From RGZA01 sp964568585 (GTDB taxonomy: Bacteria > Pseudomonadota > Alphaproteobacteria > UBA9219 > RGZA01): a stretch of DNA of 64,000 bases. The translations under genes and the position numbers were made by a program. Shown in pieces: positions 17,689 to 26,707 of this stretch. The notes below the pieces were generated by a model, which saw only the letters and a list, made by a program, of their open reading frames with translations, was not told the DNA's origin and ran no database searches. How positions within the stretch are numbered: the first letter of the stretch is position 1; each line of letters starts with the position of its first letter. Where the stretch lies: assembly GCA_964568585.1 (NCBI GenBank), contig CAZMQI010000004.1, positions 1 to 64,000 on the forward strand. The letters are read 5' to 3'.

Positions 17689-18827
17689 AACGCCCAGTGA
17701 ACTATGTTCCGCTTATCATTCTATTCTGCATGCTTGGCTTCAGCGTTCCAGTAAACGCCGCCATACCGCCCGAACTTGCCAAGCTGCAAGAAGACCTCAA
17801 CCTCAAGCGCCAAAAAGATGCCGAGCTCAAAAAGCAGCTGGATACAACGGAAACCGAGCTTTCCGACCTTCGCGCGAAGCTGGTGAGCGCAGCGCGTGAA
17901 CAGGAAAACAGCGAAGATATTCTCCTCAACTATCATAAAAAGCTGGAAACTCTGCAACGCGCCGAAACGCAGCAGCAAGCCGATTTAGACAAGCAACGCA
18001 AACACATGGAAGAAGTGCTGGTTGCATTATTACGCATGGCACGTACACCTGCGGAATTGATGATTATCCGTCCCGAAAAACCGGTCGATAATATCCGCAG
18101 TGCAATCTTGCTGCGCGAAGCATTGCCGCAATACGCGCTGGAAGCGCAACGTCTGTCATCCCAGCTTGATCGATTGCAAATCACCCGTGCAGATATTCTG
18201 GATAAACAGGCCGCATTAAAAGACGCGCAAAAAACATTCGCCTCCAAACAGGATGAATTGAATAAACTATTAAACCAACGCCAAGCATGGCTAAAAGCCA
18301 CCGAAAGCCAGCGCGGCGATTTACAGGCGCAGATTGCCGAACTGACCAAGGAAGCACAAAACGTGCAGGATCTGGTTCAAAAGGTGACCAGCTCCGGCAT
18401 CATCCCCGTCCCGCAGAAGCTGAAAAAGTCAGGGCATGTTGCTTTTACTGCCCCCGCCAAGGGTAAGATTCTCTATGCATTTGGTGATGCGGATGATGTG
18501 GGGAGCTCAAGCCGTGGCCTAACCATGCGGGTCAGAGGCGGCGAAATGATTGTTGCGCCAGCGGATGGGCAGGTGGTCTTTGCCGGGCCATTTAAAGGAT
18601 ACGGCAATATCTTGATTATCCGGCACGGAGACGACTATCATTCCTTCCTAGCTGGTTTTGGCCGGCTTGATTCTGCCGTTGGGCAGGTCGTTAATGCAGG
18701 AGAGCCTTTGGGCCGAAGCTCCATGGAGCAAGGCAATAATACGCAGGTCTATTTCGAGTTGCGTTATAAAGGTGCGCCGATTAACCCTGCACAATATGTT
18801 AAAGTCACGAATGTCGCCGCAAACTAA
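17685..18827 (+). CDS. EnvC-like murein hydrolase activator (M23 fold)
   Basis: The 380-residue protein has a signal peptide (cleavage near VNAAIPPE), a long coiled coil (about 30-240) and a C-terminal LytM/M23 domain (about 255-375: GKILYAFGDADDVGSSSRG, IVAPADGQVVFAGPFKGYGNILIIRHGDDYHSFLAG). The usual M23 zinc ligands HxxxD and HxH are not intact (GDADD, HGDDYHS), as in EnvC, which activates amidases rather than cutting the wall itself. It likely acts at septal splitting in the periplasm. Translationally coupled to gpmI; ctpA follows. Confidence 0.88.
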   Translation: MKRPVNYVPLIILFCMLGFSVPVNAAIPPELAKLQEDLNLKRQKDAELKKQLDTTETELSDLRAKLVSAAREQENSEDILLNYHKKLETLQRAETQQQADLDKQRKHMEEVLVALLRMARTPAELMIIRPEKPVDNIRSAILLREALPQYALEAQRLSSQLDRLQITRADILDKQAALKDAQKTFASKQDELNKLLNQRQAWLKATESQRGDLQAQIAELTKEAQNVQDLVQKVTSSGIIPVPQKLKKSGHVAFTAPAKGKILYAFGDADDVGSSSRGLTMRVRGGEMIVAPADGQVVFAGPFKGYGNILIIRHGDDYHSFLAGFGRLDSAVGQVVNAGEPLGRSSMEQGNNTQVYFELRYKGAPINPAQYVKVTNVAAN

Positions 18828-18888
18828 TACGCCAATCCTTAAGTCCAGTTCTTAATTTTTCTTTCCCATCTTCAAGGAAATGTATCTG

Positions 18889-20391
18889 ATGCCAAATCGC
18901 TTTAAAAAATCGCTTTTCGTTTCATTGTTAGCGTTGTTGTTTGCATCCGGTCTTGGTTTTGGTGTCCCTGCCCTGCTTCACGCCGAAGACGGCCCGAAGA
19001 AAAAGGAAGAAGAAGAGTCACCCGATGCACGTGACACCTTTAAATATCTAAGCCTGTTCAGCGATGTGATGGAACGCGTTCGTGCCGATTATGTGGATAG
19101 CGTAACCGATGAAAAGCTCGTGGAATCCTCGCTAAACGGCATGCTGATGTCACTTGACCCGCATTCGGGTTACATGACCAAGAAAAGCTTTGGCGAAATG
19201 CAAACCCAAACCCGCGGTGAATTCGGCGGCCTTGGTATCGAAGTGACGATGGAAGACAATATTGTGAAGGTTGTATCACCAATTGACGATACACCCGCCG
19301 CGAAAGCCGGCATGCAACCCGGCGATTTAATTACCCATATCGATGAACATCCGGTAACAGAACTGACCCTGTCCGAAGCCGTTGATAAAATGCGCGGCGT
19401 CCCCGGCAGCAAGATTAAACTTACCGTACGTCGTGGTGGCCTTTCCGGCACACCGTTCGATGTAGCAATTATACGCGCCATCATCAAAATCAAATCGGTG
19501 AAGTATGAAGTGAAGGATAACCTGATTGGTTACATCCGCATCACCACCTTTAATGAACAAACCCAACTTGGCCTCGATAACGCGCTCGCAGATTTTGAAA
19601 AAACTGCTGGTGACAAGCTGATTGGTTATGTGCTCGATTTACGTAACAACCCGGGCGGCTTGCTGGAACAGGCAATTTCAGTTTCCTCAACCTTCCTACC
19701 TGCGGGCGTCCCTGTGGTATCGACCAAAGGTCGTCACAGCGAAGACAATCAGGCATTCCTGTCACGTGGCGGCGATAAAACCAACGGCAAGCCGATTGTG
19801 CTGATGGTGAATGGTGGCTCTGCATCCGCATCTGAAATTGTTGCTGGCGCTTTGCAAGATCATCATCGCGGCATTGTGATTGGTATGAAGTCCTTTGGTA
19901 AAGGTTCTGTGCAAACCATTATTCCGCTGCAAAATGGCGGTGCAATGCGGTTGACCACGGCGCGTTACTTCACACCATCTGGCCGCTCTATTCAGGCCGA
20001 AGGCATCAAGCCCGATATCGAAATCCTTCCTGCCAAGGTTGAAGAAATCAAGCCCAAGAAAGGTTTAACCGAAGCCGATTTGAAGGGCGCGCTCGCCAAT
20101 CCGAATGATAAGAAATCAGCTAACGACAATACGGCTGAAAAGAAAGACGAGAAGAAGGATGATGCCAAGGATAAGAAGAGCGCCAGCGATGGCGCCATGG
20201 GACCTGATGGTATTGACGAAGCAGACAAGGATAAGGACGGCAAGGATGGTAAGGAAGTGAAGAAGCCTTACGATTATCAATTGGCGCGTGCTCTTGATAT
20301 GCTGCGCGGTATTTCACTGTATGAAAAACGTGGCCAAGCAGTGACCCCCGCGCCTCCCGCAGCTGAAAAACCTGCAAAAGCAGCGCAGTAA
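18889..20391 (+). CDS. ctpA: C-terminal processing protease (S41)
   Basis: The 500-residue protein has a signal anchor (about 6-30), a PDZ domain (about 100-180, GGLGIEVTMEDN) and the S41 catalytic domain with the serine in GGSASASEIVAGALQD and lysine in SFGKGSVQTI. It would trim periplasmic proteins. After residue about 385 there is a highly charged Lys/Asp tail before a short conserved end (PYDYQLARALDMLRG). ATG at 18889 is chosen because AAGGA lies 10 bases upstream, whereas the ATG at 18880 is only 1-2 bases from it. The gene lies between envC-like and deacetylase genes. Confidence 0.93.
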   Translation: MPNRFKKSLFVSLLALLFASGLGFGVPALLHAEDGPKKKEEEESPDARDTFKYLSLFSDVMERVRADYVDSVTDEKLVESSLNGMLMSLDPHSGYMTKKSFGEMQTQTRGEFGGLGIEVTMEDNIVKVVSPIDDTPAAKAGMQPGDLITHIDEHPVTELTLSEAVDKMRGVPGSKIKLTVRRGGLSGTPFDVAIIRAIIKIKSVKYEVKDNLIGYIRITTFNEQTQLGLDNALADFEKTAGDKLIGYVLDLRNNPGGLLEQAISVSSTFLPAGVPVVSTKGRHSEDNQAFLSRGGDKTNGKPIVLMVNGGSASASEIVAGALQDHHRGIVIGMKSFGKGSVQTIIPLQNGGAMRLTTARYFTPSGRSIQAEGIKPDIEILPAKVEEIKPKKGLTEADLKGALANPNDKKSANDNTAEKKDEKKDDAKDKKSASDGAMGPDGIDEADKDKDGKDGKEVKKPYDYQLARALDMLRGISLYEKRGQAVTPAPPAAEKPAKAAQ

Positions 20392-20409
20392 TAATCCTTA
20401 GGAGAATGC

Positions 20410-21495
20410 GTGGACATCAAGCTACCCGATATCTCAGACGCCCTTAAGCCTCTCCCGAGGCTTAAGAGTGTTGTGATAACGGAGCTAGAGAATATCAGCC
20501 GCAAAGCACCGATTGACCGCAAAGTATTTGGCATTGCATTCCTTGCAGTGTTCAGCGTTTTACTAATCATCGCCTTCACATTACCAATGCTGAAACCCAA
20601 ACCCGTGGAAGTCCCGCCACCAGTGGTTGCAGCACCAACCCCGCCGCCCCTCACCGCTGTTCAAATCAGTGCGCTGGAAGAAAACGACAGTCATTGGGGC
20701 GAAGCTTTACCGCAAGCGCCAATCGCAGAATTACAAGAGCCTCTGGGCAATGGCTTCATTCCTATCACTGCGCTTGATGGCCGCGCGTCATGGCATTCCT
20801 ATGCACGCCCCTATAATCAAACTGATGCGCGCCCCCGTATTGTAATCGTGATTGGTGAGTTGGGGCTGTCACAACAAATCAGCCAGGCGGCAATTACTGA
20901 TTTGCCCGGACCCGTCAGTTTGATTTTCTCGAAATTCAGCGCAGAGCCCGATGCGTGGATGGCCAAAGCGCGTCAGCTAGGCCATGAAACCTTGCTCAGC
21001 ATTCCAATGGAACCACTGGATTATCCCTCCAGCGATCCGGGGCCAGACACATTGTTGGTTCACAACAACAATGATGAGAACAAAGCCTTGCTGCTCAAAT
21101 ACCTTGTAAATGGCAAAGGGTATATCGGCGTAACCAGCCTTTCCGGTTCGCGCATGAGCACTTCGCCAGATCGTTTAAAACCCATTCTGGAAGAACTGAA
21201 CAAGCGCGGCCTGATGTGGCTTGATGCCAACCTGACGCCGCTTAGTGCGGGCAATATTATTGCCAAGGAAATCAGCCAGCCCTCCGCCAAAGCCGATATA
21301 CATATTGACGAAAATATGGGCGAAGCCACGATTACAAAAATATTACAGGACGCGGAAGCGCATGCCTCCAAGAATGGCCACGTGCTGCTCATCATCCAAC
21401 CATCCCCGCTTTCACTTTCGATGGTGCGTGAATGGATTAAGCAATTGCCAGGTAAGCGCTTCTCGCTTGCGCCATTATCGTCCTTGGCTAAATAA
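20410..21495 (+). CDS. Divergent polysaccharide deacetylase family protein
   Basis: The 361-residue protein has one membrane segment (about 41-60), a proline-rich linker, and a domain starting near RPRIVIVIGELGLSQQ, with LLSIPMEPLDYPSSDPGPDTL and a final VLLIIQPSPLSLSMVREWIKQL. This is the divergent polysaccharide deacetylase family (YibQ-like), commonly found beside envC and ctpA; a metal-dependent activity is not established. GTG 20410 follows TAGGAG at 5 bases. It precedes rppH by 10 bp. Confidence 0.85.
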   Translation: MDIKLPDISDALKPLPRLKSVVITELENISRKAPIDRKVFGIAFLAVFSVLLIIAFTLPMLKPKPVEVPPPVVAAPTPPPLTAVQISALEENDSHWGEALPQAPIAELQEPLGNGFIPITALDGRASWHSYARPYNQTDARPRIVIVIGELGLSQQISQAAITDLPGPVSLIFSKFSAEPDAWMAKARQLGHETLLSIPMEPLDYPSSDPGPDTLLVHNNNDENKALLLKYLVNGKGYIGVTSLSGSRMSTSPDRLKPILEELNKRGLMWLDANLTPLSAGNIIAKEISQPSAKADIHIDENMGEATITKILQDAEAHASKNGHVLLIIQPSPLSLSMVREWIKQLPGKRFSLAPLSSLAK

Positions 21496-21505
21496 CGGGG
21501 AAAAT

Positions 21506-22006
21506 ATGGAACAGGCAATCCTTCCTTATCGCTCCTGCGTTGGCATCATGCTCATCAATCATGATGGGCGCGTGTTCTGCGGTGAACGCCGCGATACACC
21601 AGGCGCATGGCAAATGCCGCAAGGCGGTATCCAAAAAGGCGAAGATCCAAAGGTCGCTGCGCTGCGCGAATTGCATGAAGAAATCGGCGTGAATAAGGCT
21701 GAAATCATTGGTCAAACGTCACAAACTTATCGCTATGACTTTCCTGATTTCTTACAGCATCGCTCCGTTTACAAGGGCAAATACCGGGGTCAGGAACAGC
21801 ATTGGTTCGCCCTTCGCTTTCTAGGCAATGATGACGATATCGATTTGGTCGCACATAATGATGAAGAAGGCCCCGAATTCATCGCATGGAAATGGGTGCA
21901 CTTACCGGAAGTTGCCCAGCTCATCGTGCCGTTTAAACGTGCGGTATATGAAGGCGTAGCTGCGGAATTCGAACCGCTGATTAATACAATCAAGAAATCC
22001 GGCTAA
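21506..22006 (+). CDS. rppH: RNA pyrophosphohydrolase (Nudix)
   Basis: The 166-residue enzyme removes pyrophosphate from the 5' end of mRNAs to start decay. The Nudix box fits exactly from GGIQKGE to RELHEEIGV, and the typical RppH segments YRSCVGIMLIN and GAWQMPQGGI are present. ATG 21506 follows GGGGAAAAT; the open frame runs further upstream into the deacetylase gene but that part is not homologous. Its last 17 bases overlap the convergent amidase gene. Confidence 0.95.
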   Translation: MEQAILPYRSCVGIMLINHDGRVFCGERRDTPGAWQMPQGGIQKGEDPKVAALRELHEEIGVNKAEIIGQTSQTYRYDFPDFLQHRSVYKGKYRGQEQHWFALRFLGNDDDIDLVAHNDEEGPEFIAWKWVHLPEVAQLIVPFKRAVYEGVAAEFEPLINTIKKSG

Positions 22007-22676
22007 CGGCGCGAAGGGTTTTCGCACTCTCGCTATCCAACTCGCCCGTTACCATGTGTTGCACATAATGCCGTTGAAATGCACGCAGCGTCGCGTGTAG
22101 ATTTTCTTCATCCATCCCGCAATCATAACCGATTGCCGATAATAGTTTTTCTGCTTCAACCAAACTCATTGGCGCATCATCTTGTGATGTTATGTGCGGC
22201 CATACACCAATGCCATTTTCCGCCAGCGTTTTCCAATCAAATAACTCCCCTGGGTCTTCCTTACGCAACGGCGCAATGTCGGAATGACCAATGAAAGCAG
22301 CCGCTGGCAGCGTGTATCGTGCTTTGATACCTTGGCACAGTTTCAATACTGCCTGCATCTGCACGTCAGGGAATGCGCGGTAGCCAAATTCATGACCCGG
22401 GTTCACAATCTCGATACCGATGGAATGGGAATTCACATCCACAATCCCGCACCAGAAACTTTTACCGGCATGCCATGCGCGCTTGTGTTCATCAACCAGT
22501 GCGAAGACACGGCCATCCTCTTCGACGACATAGTGTGCGCTGACTTTTGCATTGGCATCACACAGCCGCGCAATCGCCGATGCACCATCCTTCATGCCGG
22601 TATAATGCAAAATGACCAAGCTAGGCGTATCGCATCCCTTGCGGTCATCGAAATTGGGCGATGGTGTGCTGATCAT
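21990..22676 (-). CDS. N-acetylmuramoyl-L-alanine amidase (AmpD-like)
   Basis: The 228-residue protein has an amidase_2 domain with zinc ligands in LVILHYTG, the HAGKSFW segment, and FIGHSDIAPLRKEDPGELFDWKTLA. It splits the MurNAc-peptide bond of muropeptides during wall recycling. The final 70 residues look like a peptidoglycan-binding-type helical domain (LRAFQRHYV). No signal peptide is visible, as for cytoplasmic AmpD. It overlaps the upstream DnaJ-domain gene by 4 bases and the convergent rppH end by 17 bases. Confidence 0.92.
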   Translation of the reverse strand: MISTPSPNFDDRKGCDTPSLVILHYTGMKDGASAIARLCDANAKVSAHYVVEEDGRVFALVDEHKRAWHAGKSFWCGIVDVNSHSIGIEIVNPGHEFGYRAFPDVQMQAVLKLCQGIKARYTLPAAAFIGHSDIAPLRKEDPGELFDWKTLAENGIGVWPHITSQDDAPMSLVEAEKLLSAIGYDCGMDEENLHATLRAFQRHYVQHMVTGELDSESAKTLRAVSRIS

Positions 22677-23500
22677 ACGGCTGTGGCTTTTTTGATTTTG
22701 GTATAGGCATCATTGATGAGGACAGTTTTCTCCTGCGCGCGCTGTAACGCAAAGGTATTGCGCCCTTGCCAGCGGTCGGGATGAAATTCCTGAATTAGGC
22801 GCTTATACGCCTTGGCCGCTGCGTCAACGCCAGCACCAGTTGGCAGCCCCAATATCTGATACGGATCATATAGCGCATCAGGTAGATAGCCTTTAATCGT
22901 AGCTAAAGCTGCAAAATCATCGGGGTCGTAATTCAACTTGGCCGCGATTTGCTCCAGCGTCGCCATCGTTGCGCGGTCAAGGTGATGATGGCCTTCCACC
23001 GCTAAATCCAGAAGGCATGCCAGCATCGCGTGAAGTTTTTCGGGTTTGCCTGCGCCTTCAATCCGCAATTGCGTCAATGCATAATTCACTTCGGAAGTCG
23101 CCGCAGCATCCGCCGCAACAATACGCCCTATGTAACGCAACGTGGATGCGTTCAGCACATAGGAATTTTTTAAAATAGCGATGGCACGTGCAGGTTTTGA
23201 AAGCGCGGGGAATGCATAGGCCTTGGCCAGCATCACCAATGCCACGACTGTCGGCGCATCATGCGTCTTGGGTGGCGCAATGGCTTTAGGAGGTGCTTGG
23301 TGTTTACCCGACAATAAAAATCCCCATACATCAAATGCCAAACCAGCGACAATGCCGATGAATGTGCCCCACACGCCCCAGAATGTGAACGCCGCAAGGC
23401 CAACGCCAGCGCCAATCAGTTTACCCTTATGATGATGATATGGGAAATTTTTTAAACGAATTGCGTTCACTAAATCAAGCTCGTCAGCTGAATGTGCCAA
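22673..23500 (-). CDS. DjlA-like membrane DnaJ-domain protein
   Basis: The 275-residue product has a hydrophobic segment (about 27-57), a helical TerB-like middle (about 90-185) and a C-terminal J domain (about 210-275: YQILGLPTGAG and the essential HPD in QEFHPDRW). Such proteins stimulate DnaK at the inner membrane. The start is uncertain: TTG 23500 gives the longest product, and GTG a few codons in is possible. It is coupled to the amidase by an ATGA overlap. Confidence 0.85.
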   Translation of the reverse strand: MAHSADELDLVNAIRLKNFPYHHHKGKLIGAGVGLAAFTFWGVWGTFIGIVAGLAFDVWGFLLSGKHQAPPKAIAPPKTHDAPTVVALVMLAKAYAFPALSKPARAIAILKNSYVLNASTLRYIGRIVAADAAATSEVNYALTQLRIEGAGKPEKLHAMLACLLDLAVEGHHHLDRATMATLEQIAAKLNYDPDDFAALATIKGYLPDALYDPYQILGLPTGAGVDAAAKAYKRLIQEFHPDRWQGRNTFALQRAQEKTVLINDAYTKIKKATAV

Positions 23501-23518
23501 GGGAACAAAACGGAACGC

Positions 23519-24226
23519 TTAAACTTCTTTGCTGTAATAGGTGCCGTTGCCGGAATCGAATAATCCGCCATACACCTGATTTAATAGCGCATTGAGACTG
23601 CTGCCGCTTTGTGCACCGGCGCTACCATAGGTGGTTTTCACCGCTGGCTTTTCAATGGTGTCGTAATCTTTTTCAAAGTATTTAGTCGAAGCCAACTGGA
23701 TAGCGTAATTGGGTTTTACGGAATCAAGTGTGCCGGTCGGGCGGGTTACTTTGATAAAGTATTGCCCCTTGGCAAGGTTCAAGGTCTGCGCGCCAGCTTT
23801 ATCGAAATTGTCTTTCTTTTCGCCAAAGCGCGCTTCGCTATCTGCAATCACGCGGCCTTTGCTATCCAGAATTTGGATGCGTACATCGAAGTCAGTCTTG
23901 ACCGAGATGCCTAGGTTTTCTTTTTCTGTCGCATTGAACTTGAAGAAATCGACCTTATCGCCAGTCGTCAACGCGCTTACGATATTGAGGCGTGTCTTAC
24001 CGCGTGTTAAATCGCCAACATTACGTGCGGTGAGTGTACTGTCACCGGTTACGTCGTTTGAATTTTGTTGGAAGTTCTGAATGCGTTTTTCAGAGAGGGG
24101 TGTTTTAAGATCGTATGGGTCAACTTCAGTCGTGCCCTGCAAGAGCTTGGTCTTGTTGACCTGATACTCCGCTAAAATCAGCGTCAGGTTCACTTTGACT
24201 TGTGCAGCTGTTAATGCTGTCGGCAT
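23519..24226 (-). CDS. Unknown protein with PPC-like (pre-peptidase) beta domain
   Basis: The 235-residue product has a helical N terminus and a central beta domain (about 75-185: DKVDFFKFNATEKENLGISVK, LDSKGRVIADS, LAKGQYFIKVTRP) that resembles bacterial pre-peptidase C-terminal domains, usually found on exported proteins. No signal peptide is seen; the Gly/Ser-rich C terminus (GSAGAQSGSSLNALLNQVYGG) could be a type I secretion tail, which is inference. AGGA precedes the ATG. It sits 18 bp upstream of the DnaJ-domain gene. Confidence 0.65.
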   Translation of the reverse strand: MPTALTAAQVKVNLTLILAEYQVNKTKLLQGTTEVDPYDLKTPLSEKRIQNFQQNSNDVTGDSTLTARNVGDLTRGKTRLNIVSALTTGDKVDFFKFNATEKENLGISVKTDFDVRIQILDSKGRVIADSEARFGEKKDNFDKAGAQTLNLAKGQYFIKVTRPTGTLDSVKPNYAIQLASTKYFEKDYDTIEKPAVKTTYGSAGAQSGSSLNALLNQVYGGLFDSGNGTYYSKEV

Positions 24227-24343
24227 GTTTCAATTCCTAAAGGTGCGAGATTCCCCGCAAAATCAGCTTTCCCTATTCTTGTATGATTGTGCCTTCAAAA
24301 GCTTAACAACGCTTTAAGGGAAAAAGCTGCCTAGTGAACAAAA

Positions 24344-25168
24344 TCAAACACTTAAGACGCCATAAAGCATCTTCGCGGCAATAAACAAAAGAAAAGCACC
24401 GAATATCCGGCGCAGCACGTGGCGGCTCAGATAATGCGCGACTTTTGCGCCTACTGGAGCAAGCAAAGCTGTGGTGGGTAATAGCACCACCAACGCCATC
24501 AAATTTACGAAACCAAGCGAGTATGGCGGCAATCCTTCATGCCCCCATCCGCTGATGATAAAGCCAGCTGCACCCGGCAAGGCGATGATAACACCAAACG
24601 CAGATGATGTGCCCACCGCGCGTTGCATCGGCACATTACATGCGGCCAGTGTCGGCACGCTGAGTGCGCCACCGCCAACACCAACGATGGAGGAGAACGT
24701 TCCAATGAACCATGAAATGAAACGTTGCCATCCCACCGATGGCAAGCTTTGGCGCAACACTGCTCCGTCTTTGCCAATCAACATATATAACGCAACAAAT
24801 ATCAGGAACCCGCCAAATGCCAATCGCATATCTGTTCCAGACATCATGCCCGCAATCAGCGCCCCCGTGATGGCACCCACCGCAATCGGCGGACCCCACA
24901 CTTTCAAAATATCATTATCGACGCTGCCGCGTTTTTCATGTGCACGCGATGATGACAGCGATGTTGCGATGATGGTAGCAAGCGAAGTGCCCACCGATAC
25001 GTGCATGGCGACTTCGTGCGATATACCCATATGCGTGAACCAGTAAAATAATACTGGAACGGTGATTGTGCCGCCGCCAACGCCAAATAATCCCGCAATA
25101 AATCCGCCGAACATGCCAGCACAGATGAGCATAATTAAATCGGGTAAATACTGGGCTAAATCATTCAT
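24344..25168 (-). CDS. TauE/SafE family sulfite exporter-like permease
   Basis: The 274-residue integral membrane protein has about eight hydrophobic segments and the two family repeats, each with a glycine-rich GFIAGLFGVGGG (near residue 21) and SSIVGVGGGALSVP (near residue 160). Family members export sulfite, sulfoacetate or other organosulfur anions; the substrate here cannot be told. Minus strand and isolated, with a palindromic repeat in its 5' flank (25303-25446). Confidence 0.88.
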   Translation of the reverse strand: MNDLAQYLPDLIMLICAGMFGGFIAGLFGVGGGTITVPVLFYWFTHMGISHEVAMHVSVGTSLATIIATSLSSSRAHEKRGSVDNDILKVWGPPIAVGAITGALIAGMMSGTDMRLAFGGFLIFVALYMLIGKDGAVLRQSLPSVGWQRFISWFIGTFSSIVGVGGGALSVPTLAACNVPMQRAVGTSSAFGVIIALPGAAGFIISGWGHEGLPPYSLGFVNLMALVVLLPTTALLAPVGAKVAHYLSRHVLRRIFGAFLLFIAAKMLYGVLSV

Positions 25169-25302
25169 TTTGTATGGGATGGTTTATTACGCTGCAGAGT
25201 TGAACGTGCGTTCAAGATGGAGTCCACAGAGCATTAACACAAGCAACAAACAGCGACTCAAATGATGTTTTAGACAAGGTGTGACGGATAAGACTCTTGC
25301 TC

Positions 25303-25446
25303 AGAACCTCTTCAAAATCTCGCTGTGGCTAAGGATTATGGGTGGGTTCGAGAACCGGAGCGCAGCGTACATTTAAGTACATGAGCACCGGAAGCGGAGA
25401 AGCCGCACATAAGCCAACGCCGCAGTTAGAGATTGTGAAAGGTTCT
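25303..25446. repeat. Structured palindromic intergenic repeat, 144 bp
   Basis: The ends are imperfect inverted repeats of about 30 bp: AGAACCTCTTCAAAATCTC at 25303-25321 matches the reverse complement of the right end, AGAACCTTTCACAATCTC at 25429-25446, and pairing continues to GGCT on both sides. Inside are a hairpin GGTTCGAGAACC (25345-25356), the palindrome-like GTACATTTAAGTAC (25367-25380) and two similar blocks, GAGAACCGGAGCG and GAGCACCGGAAGCG. The right end overlaps the stop codon of the EAL-like gene. No transposase is present, so it looks like a small non-autonomous repeat. Confidence 0.7.
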
Positions 25447-26608
25447 AGGAGATTATGGCATTCGCCACATCGTCAATCAGCCAGCCTTGGTATGAACGTA
25501 CACCAAGCTTTTGGCCGAACTGCAACGCTTCTTCGTGGTCACAATGGCTGAAGATGATTTTTTCCGATGGCAGCGTTTTAAGTGCTTCCATTACAGCAGG
25601 ACTATTCATTCCCGCCCATTTCTCTTTTGTTACATTGATTTTATAAAAATCGACATTCATACCTTTAAAATTAATGTACGGCAGCACCGATGCCGTGATG
25701 CCATCAATGCCCACATTAAATCCTTCTTCTTTCAATACGTTCAACGCGTTTTGCGTGGTCGTATAATTCAGGAATAATTCGGAGCGATGGATTTCAAAGT
25801 TCACCTTGCGCCGCGCAGGCTTAGATACCGCTTGACAAAACTGTGCAAACACCGATGAAAACGCCGTTTCAACCGACAAATTCAAACTGATGTTCTTATT
25901 TTCCCATTGCTGGGTAAAACTGCCGAGTTCCAGCAACAACTTGCGATCCAGGGAACTGCATAGTTCAAGAAACAACCGTTCCGGCGTATCCAGAATTAAT
26001 CTGGGAAAACGTTCACGCTTCAAATCCGCGATGCCGATGAAAAAATCGATTTGCTTTTTTTCCCATACGCCGCGCTCGTCTTGTTTATAAACCGGCTGGG
26101 TACGCACATACCGCTTGATATCGATTTTATCGAGCAGCAATTCAACCTGGTTCAAACTCCACGCAGTAAGCGGCCCTTGTACATCATGCGCTTGCAACGC
26201 TTGCGTCACCGTTTGAATAGCGCCCATATGTTCGGATGCATTCACCAATTCTACGTATACATTCGCGCGCTGGCGAAGCGCGGTATAATCTTTTGGCAAT
26301 TCATAAAAGGTGATGACTTTGTCTTGGTCAGCTTCAGTGGTGACTTCCATCGCAGCATAAAGCGCGGCCTTTAAATCCGCCATCTGCTCTGCGTTATGTA
26401 CTGGCATCACCAGAAACAAATCGCCATTGGCCATGGGATAAACTTCGCCGCTGGATTTTCTGACGATGTTCTTGATTGCCGTTTCCACCATATCGCTGGA
26501 AACCACATCATAATCGACCAGTTTGCGGCGCACATTCACAATCGTGTGCGCGGAATTCAACCGGTTGAAGCGACGGATAAGCAGGATGAAATCTTGTTCG
26601 GCAATCAT
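25445..26608 (-). CDS. Degenerate EAL-domain protein
   Basis: The 387-residue product has a weakly conserved N-terminal region (about 1-130) and a C-terminal TIM-barrel-like domain resembling c-di-GMP phosphodiesterases: NISLNLSVETAFS, FEIHRSEL, GFNVGIDGI, VDFYKINVTKE, and the end GVRSYQGWLIDD. The EAL signature itself and the metal and general-base residues are not recognisable, so it is probably a catalytically dead binder or scaffold. The stop codon TAG is formed at the edge of the palindromic repeat. Minus strand, 99 bp after ridA. Confidence 0.75.
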   Translation of the reverse strand: MIAEQDFILLIRRFNRLNSAHTIVNVRRKLVDYDVVSSDMVETAIKNIVRKSSGEVYPMANGDLFLVMPVHNAEQMADLKAALYAAMEVTTEADQDKVITFYELPKDYTALRQRANVYVELVNASEHMGAIQTVTQALQAHDVQGPLTAWSLNQVELLLDKIDIKRYVRTQPVYKQDERGVWEKKQIDFFIGIADLKRERFPRLILDTPERLFLELCSSLDRKLLLELGSFTQQWENKNISLNLSVETAFSSVFAQFCQAVSKPARRKVNFEIHRSELFLNYTTTQNALNVLKEEGFNVGIDGITASVLPYINFKGMNVDFYKINVTKEKWAGMNSPAVMEALKTLPSEKIIFSHCDHEEALQFGQKLGVRSYQGWLIDDVANAIIS

Positions 26609-26707
26609 GACATCAGGTTAAAAGATGGGCGCAGATACAGCAAAACAAATCGCCCCACTGAGTGTGGAACGATTCATTTAACAATTCATCAAGGCGATTA
26701 GCTAATA

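Noticed and set aside
21245..21505. Longer N terminus for rppH
   Set aside because: The extension lies within the deacetylase gene and is unlike any Nudix protein; ATG 21506 gives the normal start.
24471..25046. 191-codon open frame antisense to the TauE/SafE gene
   Set aside because: The minus-strand frame has clear family motifs; the plus-strand frame has none.
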